Source: Ideonella_A intermedia_A (lineage in GTDB: Bacteria; Pseudomonadota; Gammaproteobacteria; Burkholderiales; Burkholderiaceae_C). Taken from it: a stretch of DNA of 64,000 bases. A program made the position numbers and the translations under genes. This document shows positions 1 through 8,952 of this stretch, in pieces. The notes beneath the pieces are model-generated. The model was not told where the DNA came from and made no database searches. It saw nothing but the letters and a program-made list of their open reading frames with translations. Positions within the stretch are counted from its first letter, which is position 1. Each line of letters begins with the position of its first letter. The stretch lies in the NCBI GenBank assembly GCA_943370175.1, contig CALRPU020000001.1:1-64000 (forward strand), read 5' to 3'.

Positions 1-17
1 ATGCGGCAACAAGTTAA

Positions 18-131
18 GCCTGATGACCATAGCGAGTTGGTCCCACTCCTTCCCATCCCGAACAGGACAGTGAAACGACTCAGCGCCGATGATAGTGCGG
101 ATTCCCGTGTGAAAGTAGGTCATCGTCAGGC
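18..131 (+). rRNA. rrf: 5S ribosomal RNA
   Basis: The 114-base stretch has the 5S pattern of betaproteobacteria: complementary ends (GCCTGATGACC at the 5' end, GGTCATCGTCAGGC at the 3' end) and the conserved core CCCATCCCGAACAGG. The 17 bases before it are presumably 23S-5S spacer, so this is the last gene of an rRNA operon lying off the left edge. A strong terminator follows 13 bases later, so no tRNA is attached downstream. Confidence 0.97.
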
Positions 132-144
132 TATTAATTGGGAG

Positions 145-178
145 CGCCCCCGACATCTTGCATGTCGGGGGCGTTTTT
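145..178 (+). terminator. Rho-independent terminator of the rRNA operon
   Basis: A perfect 12-bp stem (145-156 with 162-173) closes a 5-base loop CTTGC and is followed by five T residues (174-178). It ends the 5S transcript. The last T (178) is the first base of the stop codon of the convergent fadD gene, so the two units abut with no spacer. Confidence 0.95.
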
Positions 179-1875
179 CATTGCGGTGGCCGCAGTTCGC
201 GCCTCAGAATTTTGCCCACATTGGATTTTGGCAGCTCGTCTCTGAACTCAATGAATTTCGGGCGTTTGTAGGCTGTAAAGTTGTCTTTGCAATAGTTCGC
301 TAGATCATCTTCGTCGACAGAATTGTCGCGTTTGACCACGAAGAGTTTGACGGCCTCACCTGATTTTTCGTCGGGTATGCCAACAGCCGCGCACTCCAGC
401 ACGCCTGGATGCAGGCTGACCACTTGTTCAAGTTCGGTGGGATAGACATTGAATCCGCTGACAAGGATCATGTCTTTTTTGCGGTCAATGATGCGCACGT
501 AGCCGGCGGGGTCCATGATGCCGATGTCGCCGGATTTGAAAAAGCCATCGTTGGTCATCACCGCCCGTGTTTCCTCTGGACGTTGCCAATAGCCCTGCAT
601 CACTTGAGGGCCACGAATGCATATTTCGCCGGGCTGACCATGCGCCACAGTGCGGCCATGATCGTCGCGGATGCTGATGTCAGTGGACGGTACGGGCAAG
701 CCAATCGTGCCTGTGAATTCTGCTTCGTCAAAGCGGTTGATGGTCGCAACTGGCGAAGTTTCGGATAAGCCATAACCCTCGACAACTGGGCATCCCGTGA
801 GCTTTCGCCATTTCTCCGCGGTGGCGCGTTGGACCGCCATGCCGCCGCCATTCGATATGGCCAGCTTGGAGAAGTCCAGCTTTGCAAACTCCGGGTCATT
901 GGCGAGGGAATTGAACAGGGTGTTCACGGCCGGGAACATGTTGATTTGCAATGGCCGCAAAGCATTGATGAACGCGGGAATGTCGCGCGGGTTCGGAATC
1001 AACACATTCAACATGCCTTGGCGGGTGCCAAGCATGAAGCACGCCGTCAGCGCGAAGATGTGATAAAGCGGCAATGCGCACACGATCGTGAGCTGGTCCG
1101 CGCCCACGCGCTTCAACATGGGATCGAACCACGCCTCGGACTGAAGAATGTTGGCAACGATGTTGCGGTGGCTGAGCGTGGCGCCTTTCGACACACCGGT
1201 GGTGCCACCGGTGTATTGCAAGAACGCAACGTCTTCCGGCATCAGGCTCTCTCGCTTCAGTGGCGTGCGCGAGCCGTCCGCGATGGCCATGTTGAACCGA
1301 GTGACGCTGTGACCCGCGTCGATGCGCAGCCGGTAGGGCGGGACCATCTTGCGGGCGTGCCTGACCACGAAGTTGATCAACGCGCCCTTCCAAAATCCCA
1401 GCAGGTCGCCCATCGAAGCGAGCACAACGTGTTGCACCGCGGTGCGCTCGATGATTTCCTCAAGCGTGTGTGCAAAATTCTCGAGGACGATGATCGCCTG
1501 AGCGCCCGAGTCGTTCAACTGATGCTGAAGCTCGCGAGCGGTGTACAGCGGATTGACATTGACCACGACACAGCCCGCACGCAGCACAGCTGCGATGCTG
1601 ACCATGTACTGCGGCAGGTTCGGCATCATGATGGCCACCCTTGTGCCCTTCGCCAAGCCTTTGTTCTGAAGCCATGCGCCCAAGGCGACGGACAAATCAT
1701 CGAGGTCGCGGTAACGCAGTCGACTTCCAAGGCAGACCGCGGCGTCTCGAGAGGCGAAGCGGCGGAATGCGTCATCAAGCAAGGTGACCACCGTGGTGGT
1801 GGCGTCGAGGTGGATGTCGGCGGGAACGCCGTCGGGGTAGCTCTTGAGCCAGGGTTTGATCACAGCATCCGACAC
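178..1875 (-). CDS. fadD: Long-chain acyl-CoA synthetase (FadD-like)
   Basis: The 565-residue protein is an AMP-forming acyl-CoA ligase that activates fatty acids with ATP and CoA at the inner membrane. The ATP/AMP signature YTGGTTGVSKGA lies at about residues 221-232, GYGLSETSP follows in the middle of the protein, and the hinge region reads IDRKKDMILVSGFNVYP. Length fits bacterial FadD (about 560). The start is a GTG with GGAG five bases upstream. It stands alone, convergent with the rRNA operon, and its stop codon overlaps the T-tract of the 5S terminator. Substrate chain length cannot be read from sequence; other acyl-CoA ligases are possible but the N-terminal region is FadD-like. Confidence 0.9.
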   Translation of the reverse strand: MSDAVIKPWLKSYPDGVPADIHLDATTTVVTLLDDAFRRFASRDAAVCLGSRLRYRDLDDLSVALGAWLQNKGLAKGTRVAIMMPNLPQYMVSIAAVLRAGCVVVNVNPLYTARELQHQLNDSGAQAIIVLENFAHTLEEIIERTAVQHVVLASMGDLLGFWKGALINFVVRHARKMVPPYRLRIDAGHSVTRFNMAIADGSRTPLKRESLMPEDVAFLQYTGGTTGVSKGATLSHRNIVANILQSEAWFDPMLKRVGADQLTIVCALPLYHIFALTACFMLGTRQGMLNVLIPNPRDIPAFINALRPLQINMFPAVNTLFNSLANDPEFAKLDFSKLAISNGGGMAVQRATAEKWRKLTGCPVVEGYGLSETSPVATINRFDEAEFTGTIGLPVPSTDISIRDDHGRTVAHGQPGEICIRGPQVMQGYWQRPEETRAVMTNDGFFKSGDIGIMDPAGYVRIIDRKKDMILVSGFNVYPTELEQVVSLHPGVLECAAVGIPDEKSGEAVKLFVVKRDNSVDEDDLANYCKDNFTAYKRPKFIEFRDELPKSNVGKILRRELRPPQ

Positions 1876-1943
1876 GGAAACTCCAGAAAACAGGTTGGCC
1901 GTGATGCTCGCGGTGTGTCGGGGCTCAGGCTACGGTACTTGTC

Positions 1944-2675
1944 CTAGGACGCATCGGTCGGCAGGAGGTCTGAAGTGGGCGGTCTCGGTTCGCCACCGGG
2001 CGGCGTCGATTGAAAAAGTGCCTGCGCGAGCTGCCTTTCACGCGTGCCGATCATCGCCATGAACGCGTCTGCGCCGCGCATCGCCTTGAAGGTGTCGAAG
2101 CCTCGCTCGAGGAAGCGCTGCAAGTCACTCAAGCCCGAGGCCTTCGCCGGTCCGCGCATCATCTTCAGCGTGTGGCGAAGCAACGGGTTTCGCGTGAGTC
2201 GGTCCAGGCGTTCACCGACGCGCTGCGTGAGCAGGATCTGCTGCTCCCGATCCTGCGGGCGGCCGGTCGCCTGCCATGCGGCCGCGTAGCTGGCCTGGGT
2301 CAGGGTGACGTCCGCCGCGTGCTGCGCCATCTGAGTGTCCAGCTGTTCCGACAGGGCGTGAAGCGCGGCCAGTGTGCCGACGGTGTCGACAATGTCCTGT
2401 GGAAAAAGCCGAACCAGCGCAGGAACCACACGTGCGAACTGTTCATCGCGCTGCGTGAAATCCATCGGGCCATACAACTCATCAAGGAAAAACCGTGACG
2501 CCAGGGTGTAGCGCGGGTGCGCCAGCAGGTCCGCGTAGGTGTGGCAAAAGCGACGCTGCTGGTAGGCCTTGACCGCCAGCACCCGAAGCGACAAGCCGGT
2601 GTTCTGCCGGCGACGTTCGCGCTCGTCCGCGACGTGGCGCAGCTCACGGAGGATGGATTCGACGGTCTGGCTCAT
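1944..2675 (-). CDS. FFLEELY-motif family protein of unknown function
   Basis: This 243-residue protein carries FFLDELYGP near residue 60, matching the motif that names the FFLEELY family, whose function is not known. It is mostly helical by composition, with no signal peptide or membrane segment. The start at 2675 (MSQTVESIL) was chosen over an upstream ATG at 2777 because GGAG precedes it by three bases and the extra 34 residues look like translated leader. It is read in the same direction as fadD, 68 bases upstream of it, and divergently from the lipase at 2768. Confidence 0.75.
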   Translation of the reverse strand: MSQTVESILRELRHVADERERRRQNTGLSLRVLAVKAYQQRRFCHTYADLLAHPRYTLASRFFLDELYGPMDFTQRDEQFARVVPALVRLFPQDIVDTVGTLAALHALSEQLDTQMAQHAADVTLTQASYAAAWQATGRPQDREQQILLTQRVGERLDRLTRNPLLRHTLKMMRGPAKASGLSDLQRFLERGFDTFKAMRGADAFMAMIGTRERQLAQALFQSTPPGGEPRPPTSDLLPTDAS

Positions 2676-2767
2676 GGTCTCCTGCGTGAGTGTGCCCGTG
2701 TTTGGGGCGCGGAGGTGACTCGGGGGCGTGCCCTGATGAGCCGGTTGAGCCCCATACACTCGCCAGC

Positions 2768-3739
2768 ATGTTGGCACGCCTTCAACGGATCTTGGTTTTG
2801 ACGCTCGTGACCATTGTCGGCGTGCCGCTGGTGCTGGCGACCTCGTTCGGGCAAGGCGCCTGGGCGCTGGCCGGACTCGCGCTCATCGCGGTCCTGCATG
2901 CCGGCGCGATGGGATTTGAGTTTGTCTGGATGTGGCGTGCCAACCGCGATCCCGCCGCCCATCGGCGCACGCCCACGCCGCGGGCGGTCGTGTCCGCGTT
3001 CGTGGCGGAGCTGACCACGGCGCCGCGGGTTTTTTGCTGGCAGCAGCCGTTCAGGTCAACGGCGCATCCGGACCGCCCGGTTGCTGACCCTGCGGCGCGC
3101 GGTGTGGTCTTGGTGCATGGGTTTGTCTGCAATCGCGGCCTTTGGAACCGCTGGCTTCAACGTTACAACGCGCTGAATGTTCCGTTCGTCGCCGTCAACC
3201 TTGAACCTGTGTTCGGTGGCATCGACGCCTACGCCGCGCCCATTGAGCAAGCGGTTGACGCCATGTGGCGGCACACGGGCCGTGCTCCGGTGGTCGTGGC
3301 GCACAGCATGGGCGGACTGGCCGTGCGTGCCTGGGCGCGTGCGCAGGGGCCTGCGTCCTGGCACCGAGTGCATCATGTGGTGACGATCGGCACCCCGCAC
3401 GCAGGAACGGCACTGGCCGCGCTGGCCTTCAGCCGCAATGGCATGCAGATGCGCCGTGATTCGCTCTGGCTGGCTGGCTTGGTCGCCACCGAACCGGCCG
3501 ATCTGGGACGGCATTTCACTTGCGTCTACAGCGACTGCGACAACATTGTTTTTCCGGCCGCGACAGCACGGCTCGACGGCAGCCGCGCCGTCGCCGTCAC
3601 CGGCTGGGCGCATGTGCATCTGGTTGACCACCCCGCAGCGTGGGATGCTGTCGAAGACGCCCGCCAGACGTCCGCCCACGTGGTGGCCGAACGGTCAGTG
3701 GTCGATGTCGTGCAACAACGCGCTGGTGGCCTTGGGTGA
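2768..3739 (+). CDS. Membrane-anchored alpha/beta-hydrolase, lipase-like
   Basis: The 323-residue protein begins with two hydrophobic helices (about residues 5-25 and 29-49), then an alpha/beta-hydrolase fold. VLVHGFVCNRGLW supplies the oxyanion-hole HG motif, and VVVAHSMGGLAVRAW is the nucleophile elbow with the catalytic serine. DCDNIVFP and HVHLVDH are plausible acid and histidine positions. It resembles PGAP1/triacylglycerol-lipase-like hydrolases that cleave esters of unknown substrate. The start is the ATG just before the first membrane helix; upstream in-frame codons are not membrane-like. Its last 45 bases overlap the convergent HDOD gene. Confidence 0.82.
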   Translation: MLARLQRILVLTLVTIVGVPLVLATSFGQGAWALAGLALIAVLHAGAMGFEFVWMWRANRDPAAHRRTPTPRAVVSAFVAELTTAPRVFCWQQPFRSTAHPDRPVADPAARGVVLVHGFVCNRGLWNRWLQRYNALNVPFVAVNLEPVFGGIDAYAAPIEQAVDAMWRHTGRAPVVVAHSMGGLAVRAWARAQGPASWHRVHHVVTIGTPHAGTALAALAFSRNGMQMRRDSLWLAGLVATEPADLGRHFTCVYSDCDNIVFPAATARLDGSRAVAVTGWAHVHLVDHPAAWDAVEDARQTSAHVVAERSVVDVVQQRAGGLG

Positions 3740-4537
3740 CAGCTGAAGCAGGTCGCCGATGTCTCGAATGTCGTCTGGCAGGGCAGGGTTGTCCCAGCCC
3801 AAGGCGCTGTGGCGGGCCACCCGGATGGCCAACAACACGGTCTTCACGCTCGGGTGGGACGCGTGCCTGTCGTCGCTGATGCGCACCAGCAAGTCAGGCA
3901 GGCGCCAATGGCGCATCAAGGCCTGTTGCAGGTCGGCCAGTTCGATGTGCAGCAGCGCGCGCTGAGCGTCCGCGGAGCGCAGTGCAGTGTCCCGACTTTG
4001 TGCGGTCTGAATGCCCAACGCCAGGGCCGGGGCGTGTACCCACAACAGCAGCTCTGCAAAATCGTGGAGCAGCGCCGCTTGGTGCACCACAGCGGTGTGC
4101 GAGTCCATGCGGTGGACCGCGAAGGCGAGCGCAAACTGCGATGCGCGCCGGCCGCGCCGCAGCACCTGGTTCATGCCCGCCAAGGCGTCGGGCCGCTCGG
4201 CAAGCCACTCTTCGACGATGGGTTGCGGGCCGAACGCCTCGAAAAACGGTGAAATGCCCATCATCACGATGGCGCCGGTCACCGTCTCTGGGTCGCTGAC
4301 CCGGGTTGGTGGACGCTTGCTCGCCGCGTGAGCCATCACCTTCAGCGTCATCAGCGGGTCGGGGGCAATCATTTCGCCCAGCAAATTGGCGTCCACGCTG
4401 TCCTGGTGCTGACGCATGCCTTCCAAGGCGTCGGCGGTGTCGCGCATCACGGGCAGCTCGGCCGCGATGACATGGCGTGTCCAGGCCGCCAGGTCCGGCA
4501 GTGCGTGGCTGAGCGGTGACGGGGCGACGCTGCTCAT
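3695..4537 (-). CDS. HDOD-domain signalling protein
   Basis: The 280-residue protein is a stand-alone HDOD domain, a degenerate HD fold used in bacterial signalling. Residues 20-75 (LPVMRDTADALEGM, then EMIAPDPLMTLKVM) and ALLHDFAELLLWVHAP near residue 155 are typical. No second output domain is present. The start lacks a clear Shine-Dalgarno, so an internal start at the Met near residue 31 is possible. The 3' end overlaps the convergent hydrolase gene by 45 bases. The regulatory target is unknown. Confidence 0.8.
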   Translation of the reverse strand: MSSVAPSPLSHALPDLAAWTRHVIAAELPVMRDTADALEGMRQHQDSVDANLLGEMIAPDPLMTLKVMAHAASKRPPTRVSDPETVTGAIVMMGISPFFEAFGPQPIVEEWLAERPDALAGMNQVLRRGRRASQFALAFAVHRMDSHTAVVHQAALLHDFAELLLWVHAPALALGIQTAQSRDTALRSADAQRALLHIELADLQQALMRHWRLPDLLVRISDDRHASHPSVKTVLLAIRVARHSALGWDNPALPDDIRDIGDLLQLSPKATSALLHDIDH

Positions 4538-4668
4538 GAAAAGGTGACAGGTGGATGGATCGCGTGATGGCGGGTTGCAGCGGGTCCGGACGCTCTTCGC
4601 TCCTCGGTGCCTGAGGGGATATCGGCCTCATCAGCGGGCCACTGAAGGCCCCGATCCGCCAGCCGCTG

Positions 4669-5742
4669 CTACTTGACGCCCAGCTTTGCCTTCTGGGCGA
4701 GCCCCACCTTCTTGTTCACGAAGGACAGTGTGGCGACCTTGGAAAGGTCGACCTCGCCCGATTTGTACAGACCGGCCTTCACCATCTGGCCGTAGAAATC
4801 CGCGATGCGGGCCGTGTTCATGGCGCCGATCCCCTGCACCAACGCGTCGCCGGAGTCGACGATGCCCTGGGACTTCATCAGGTTCACCGACGCCTCGATC
4901 TCGGCCTCTGTCATCTCGGGGTTCTCCTTGGTCATCAGCGCGTTGGCGGCCTTGCGGTCGCCATAGAGGTAGTTGACCCACCCAACGATGGACGCATCGA
5001 CGAAGCGCTGCACCAGATCGGGCCGCTTGGCCACCGTGTCCCGGCTTGCCTCGATCACGGTGGAGTAGGTGCTGAAGCCATGGTCCGCCAGCAGGTGCAC
5101 GACCGGCTTGAACTTCCCCTGGTTCTCGACGTAGATCGGCTCCGCGACGGAATAACCTTGTTGGATGGCCTTCTTGTTGGCCAGGAACGGGCCCAAGTTG
5201 TAGTTGTAAGGCTTGAGCGCCTCGTCCTTGAAACCGTGCGTCACCTTCAGCCATTGCCACCAGCTGAACTGTCCGTCCTTGGCGATCAGCGCCAGCGGTG
5301 CGTTCTTCAGCGCGCTGAACTGCTCGTAGCCCTGGCCTGGGTGCGCGATCAAGGCCTGCGGGTCCTTTTGGAACATGGCGGCCACCACCACCGTGGGAAC
5401 GCCGTTCTTGACGTTGTCAAAGCTGTGCAGCAGGTTGCCCGTCATCAGGAAGTCGATGCGGCCTGCCGGCAGCAGCGGGCGGTTGTTCACCTGGGGACCA
5501 CCGGGGATGATGGTCACGTCCAGGCCGGCTTGGCGGTAGGTGCCGTCGGCCAGCGCTTGGAAGAAGCCACCGTGCGCCGCTTGTGCCTTCCAGTTGGTGG
5601 CGAACCTCACCTTGTCCTGGGCACCGGCGGGGCCGGCGGCCCAAAGCCAGGCGCTGGCCAAACACGCCAGCAGCGCCCGACCCAAGGGCCGGGACGGGCC
5701 AACGCTGGACGCATGGAGAGGGTGCAATGGCAGGCGAATCAT
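4669..5742 (-). CDS. ABC transporter substrate-binding protein (NMT1/SsuA-like)
   Basis: The 357-residue protein is a periplasmic binding protein of the NMT1/THI5-SsuA group. It has a long signal peptide with predicted cleavage after AGA at about residue 41, then KVRFATNWKAQAAHGGFFQAL, the typical first strand and helix. These receptors bind pyrimidine thiamine precursors, sulfonates, taurine or nitrate; the ligand here cannot be assigned. GGAG lies six bases before the ATG. It is the last gene of a four-gene operon (DUF2855, ATPase, permease, receptor), 69 bases after the permease. Confidence 0.88.
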   Translation of the reverse strand: MIRLPLHPLHASSVGPSRPLGRALLACLASAWLWAAGPAGAQDKVRFATNWKAQAAHGGFFQALADGTYRQAGLDVTIIPGGPQVNNRPLLPAGRIDFLMTGNLLHSFDNVKNGVPTVVVAAMFQKDPQALIAHPGQGYEQFSALKNAPLALIAKDGQFSWWQWLKVTHGFKDEALKPYNYNLGPFLANKKAIQQGYSVAEPIYVENQGKFKPVVHLLADHGFSTYSTVIEASRDTVAKRPDLVQRFVDASIVGWVNYLYGDRKAANALMTKENPEMTEAEIEASVNLMKSQGIVDSGDALVQGIGAMNTARIADFYGQMVKAGLYKSGEVDLSKVATLSFVNKKVGLAQKAKLGVK

Positions 5743-5811
5743 CGTGGACTCCAGATGAGAAGAGGGTGGAATGAGGACGAGGGTGACGGCATGCCGGCGC
5801 CTGCGCCAACC

Positions 5812-6597
5812 TCAGCCCGGCTCGGCGCCAGGCCGTTCGCTGGCGTGCCAAGGGCCGAGAAGCCTGCGGGACAAGGCGCCAAATCCCCAGAAGATCATCA
5901 CGCCCGTCAGGACCAGCAGGCTCAGGGCGGCGAACATTTTTGGCGTTTCGGTGCGGAAACTCGCCTCGAGGATCCGCGACGCGAGGCCGGTCTCGCGGCC
6001 GGCGGCGCCAGCCACCATCTCGGCCGTGACCGCCCCGATCAGGCTGAGACCCCCGGAAATCTTCAACCCGGCCATGAAATACGGCAATGCACTGGGCACC
6101 AACAGCAGTTGCAGCCGTTGCCGTGGCGTGGCCCGGTACAGCCGAAACAACTCCCGCAGGCCCGGGTCCGCCGAACGCAGCCCGACCACGGTGTTCGACA
6201 AGATGGGAAAGAACGCAACGATCCACGCGCACAACAACAAGGCGGCGGTGGTGCTTTCCACGTAGATCAGGATCAAGGGGGCAACGGCAACGATGGGCGT
6301 GACCTGCAGCACCACCGCCACCGGGAACAGCGCGGCCTCCAGGCGCCTCGACAAGGCGAACGCCGCCGCGATGCTCACGCCGCCCGCACAAGCCAGCGCC
6401 AGCGCGCCCAAAGTGATCTTCACCGTGAACCACCAGCTGGGGGCAAGCGAGCCGAAGTTTTCGACCAGGGTGGTGAACACGAGGCTGGGCGTGGGCAGGG
6501 TGTAGCTGGGAATGCCCGCGAGGCGCACGACCGCTTCCCAGGTCAGCAACGCCACGGCGATGCTCGCGGTCGGAACCGCCACGTCGCGGGCGCTCAT
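5812..6597 (-). CDS. ABC transporter permease (SsuC/ThiX-like)
   Basis: The 261-residue inner-membrane protein has about six hydrophobic helices and an EAA-type loop (LYRATPRQRLQLLLVPSALP) that contacts the ATPase. It belongs to the binding-protein-dependent permease family of sulfonate, nitrate and thiamine-precursor importers. The start at 6597 (MSARDVAV) overlaps the ATPase stop as ATGA, showing translational coupling. It works with the adjacent ATPase and receptor as one importer. Confidence 0.88.
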   Translation of the reverse strand: MSARDVAVPTASIAVALLTWEAVVRLAGIPSYTLPTPSLVFTTLVENFGSLAPSWWFTVKITLGALALACAGGVSIAAAFALSRRLEAALFPVAVVLQVTPIVAVAPLILIYVESTTAALLLCAWIVAFFPILSNTVVGLRSADPGLRELFRLYRATPRQRLQLLLVPSALPYFMAGLKISGGLSLIGAVTAEMVAGAAGRETGLASRILEASFRTETPKMFAALSLLVLTGVMIFWGFGALSRRLLGPWHASERPGAEPG

Positions 6598-7379
6598 CGC
6601 GCGCTGTCCTGGTGACCATGCGCCGCCTCGAGCGCCACCGTCACATCGTGGCACCACTGTGCAAAGCGCACCGAGGTGCGAAAGTCGCTGGGCCGGGGGT
6701 AGGGCGCGTCGATGGCGATGTCGGCCAGCACCCGGCCCGGGCGCGCGCCCATCACCAGCACGCGCTGGCTCAGGAAGACGGCCTCGAACACGCTGTGCGT
6801 GACGAACACCAGCGACAAGCGCTGCTGCTGCCACCACGCGAGCAAATCGCTGTTCAGCCGCTGCCGGGTGAACTCGTCGAGGGCCGCGAAGGGCTCGTCC
6901 ATCAGCAACACCGTGGGCCGGGTGACCAAGGCGCGCGCGATGGAGGCGCGCATCTTCATGCCGCCCGACAACTGCGCCGGCCGGGCTTGGGCGAAGTCGC
7001 CCAGGCCGACCGCCGCGAGCTGCGCCTGAACCCGATCGACCGCAGCGGCTCGCGGCACGCCGGCCAGCCGCAACGGCAGCCACACGTTGTCGAAAACGTT
7101 TGCCCAGGGCATCAGCGTGGGCTCCTGAAAGACGAAGGCCGTTGACGCATCGGTCGAGGCAGGCTGCCATGCCGGCGCGTGCACGGTGCCGGCGCTGGGC
7201 TGGTCCAGCCCGGCCATCATCCGCAGCACCGTGCTTTTGCCACAGCCCGACGGACCGAGCAGGGTCACCACCTCGCCAGCGCTCACCTGCAGCGTCACGC
7301 CATCAAGTGCCACCAGGCCGTTCGGGTAGCGCTTGTCGACCCGCTCCAGCGAGATCAGTGGCGCCACGGCAGCGGTCAT
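6594..7379 (-). CDS. ABC transporter ATP-binding protein (SsuB/ThiZ-like)
   Basis: This 261-residue ATPase powers the importer. Walker A (LLGPSGCGKST), Q-loop (FVFQEPTLMPW), signature (LSGGMKMR), Walker B with D-loop (LLMDEPFAALDE) and H-loop (FVTHS) are all intact. The start at 7379 overlaps the DUF2855 stop as ATGA, and its own stop overlaps the permease start the same way. The tight coupling makes it one transcriptional unit with its neighbours. Confidence 0.92.
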   Translation of the reverse strand: MTAAVAPLISLERVDKRYPNGLVALDGVTLQVSAGEVVTLLGPSGCGKSTVLRMMAGLDQPSAGTVHAPAWQPASTDASTAFVFQEPTLMPWANVFDNVWLPLRLAGVPRAAAVDRVQAQLAAVGLGDFAQARPAQLSGGMKMRASIARALVTRPTVLLMDEPFAALDEFTRQRLNSDLLAWWQQQRLSLVFVTHSVFEAVFLSQRVLVMGARPGRVLADIAIDAPYPRPSDFRTSVRFAQWCHDVTVALEAAHGHQDSAR

Positions 7380-8503
7380 GCGGCCGCGCGCAAGCTCATC
7401 ACCTGGCCCACCGAGGCCGGCACGCGGCCGTCCAATTGGTCGGCCACCGCGGCAATGACGGCCGAGGTGCCCGCCAGGCGTTGCACCTGAATCCACGGCC
7501 GGTCCGACCCGTCCACAGCGCGGACGAAGTCGGCCCACGCCGCGTCCACACGCTGGCCGAACGCTGGCGGCCCCCAATCGGCCAGGCGCTGCTTGACCCG
7601 TGCCGGAGCGAAGAAGAGGATCGGACGAGGGCCTGGCAGCGGCCCGGTGCCGGTCAGGTCCTCCCAGTGCGTGCCGCCAATGGCGGCGCTGTGAGCCAGC
7701 CGGTCCGCCCAATGCGCATGCACCGACCGCCGCAGCGCCGCGCTGCCGCTGAAGTCGACATAGACCGCGCCAGCGCCATCGTCCGCCGTGGCCAGCGCGT
7801 CGTAGGGCAGCACGCTGTCGTAAACCCCAAGCGTGGCAGTGTGCGCCAGGTTTGTCGCGGAGGTCAGGCCCACCACGCGGGCGCCGCCGGGCTGCCCGCG
7901 CCGCCGGGCCAAACAAAAGGCTGTTGCCGCAGCGGTTTTGCTTGACGCGCTGGACATCAGCACCGTTGTCGCGCCGAAGGTCCGCGCCTCGTCCAGAAAG
8001 TCGTCGATCAGGAAGGCGGTGGTGAACAGCGGTCGCAGCAAAGCGGTCAGGGCCTCGCCGTGGCCCAGGGCGGCGGCCGGGTTGGGGGCCGTCGCGGCCG
8101 GAACGCGCTGGTATTGGTTGTAGACCGCGGCCAGCCCTTGCCGGTGGCCAGCCGCATCGGTGAACCCCATGGCCGACACGCGGGCCGGCTCGACGGTGAG
8201 CGCGGTGGCCATCGGCCAGAAGCCATAAAAGCGCTCGCCGACCCTCACGCCGTCGCAAGCCGACCCCGTGACGGTGGCGTGACCCCACACGGGGATGCAA
8301 CCGCGGTCCACCGCCTGGCACGGGAAAAAGTCCCAGTAGCGCATGGCGTCACCGAACGCGGCGTACGTGATGTTGTTGGCGGTCAGCGCGAACTGATCGA
8401 TCGACAGCCGCGCCTGGCCGGGCTGAAGTGGCAGCGCTTCGTCGGGCTCGACGCGGGCGTCGCGCAGGTTCTGGCGCGCCACGGTGATGCGGATGTCGGT
8501 CAT
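7376..8503 (-). CDS. DUF2855 family protein
   Basis: The 375-residue protein belongs to the DUF2855 family, whose members are distantly like medium-chain dehydrogenases/enoyl reductases. The N-terminal part (TANNITYAAFGDAMRYWDFFP and the region GERFYGFWPMA) and a central stretch (TTVLMSSASSKTAAATAFCLARR) where an MDR would bind nucleotide fit that reading. No function is established. GGAG precedes the ATG by five bases. It is the first gene of the importer operon and overlaps the ATPase start by four bases, so it may act on the imported compound; this is inference. Confidence 0.8.
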   Translation of the reverse strand: MTDIRITVARQNLRDARVEPDEALPLQPGQARLSIDQFALTANNITYAAFGDAMRYWDFFPCQAVDRGCIPVWGHATVTGSACDGVRVGERFYGFWPMATALTVEPARVSAMGFTDAAGHRQGLAAVYNQYQRVPAATAPNPAAALGHGEALTALLRPLFTTAFLIDDFLDEARTFGATTVLMSSASSKTAAATAFCLARRRGQPGGARVVGLTSATNLAHTATLGVYDSVLPYDALATADDGAGAVYVDFSGSAALRRSVHAHWADRLAHSAAIGGTHWEDLTGTGPLPGPRPILFFAPARVKQRLADWGPPAFGQRVDAAWADFVRAVDGSDRPWIQVQRLAGTSAVIAAVADQLDGRVPASVGQVMSLRAAA

Positions 8504-8633
8504 GGGTTCTCCGGTTGCCGTCCCCAGCGCGCCCGGTGCGGGCCGGGTGCACTGAGTGGGGATGCAGCCGCATCATGCCGCAGCGAGCGTGCCCGAACCA
8601 CCCTGTGGCCGAGCACCCCATGCACCGCGAGTG

Positions 8634-8897
8634 TCACAAGCGGCGCACGCCGTCGAGGTAGCCCACGAATTGGCCGTCAACGTAGAGCGCGCCTTCGGGC
8701 GCGCCGGCCTGGGCGTAGAACTCGGTGCTGCCGAGTTCGGCGCGTGCCGTTTCGGTGGCAGGCGGACTCAAGGCCCAGGCGGCCCGGTCAAGCAAGGCGC
8801 TGGCCGAGCGGAGGACCCAGGCGGCCAGCAAGCGTGCGCTGCGGGGGCGGGCGGTGGACACGGGGGTGGCGGTCCATGCGGTCTTGGTGCGGGACAT
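8634..8897 (-). CDS. Small hypothetical protein, 87 residues
   Basis: An 87-codon gene begins at 8897 (MSRTKTAWTATPVS) with AAGGAG six bases upstream, a strong ribosome-binding site. The product is basic in its N-terminal half, has a possible amphipathic helix (residues 23-42) and ends in ALYVDGQFVGYLDGVRRL, which reads like a small beta-hairpin. I do not recognise a family. It lies 56 bases after the 65-codon gene on the same strand and probably shares its transcript. Confidence 0.6.
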   Translation of the reverse strand: MSRTKTAWTATPVSTARPRSARLLAAWVLRSASALLDRAAWALSPPATETARAELGSTEFYAQAGAPEGALYVDGQFVGYLDGVRRL

Positions 8898-8952
8898 GGC
8901 TTCTCCTTGGGGCGCAGCCCTCGGCCGGGTCGGCTCGGGGTGCGCGGTGGCA

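Noticed and set aside
8504..8633. Thiamine or other riboswitch before the DUF2855/importer operon
   Set aside because: The leader is only 130 bases, GC-rich, and lacks the conserved thiamine-pyrophosphate core words such as CTGAGA and ACCTGATC.
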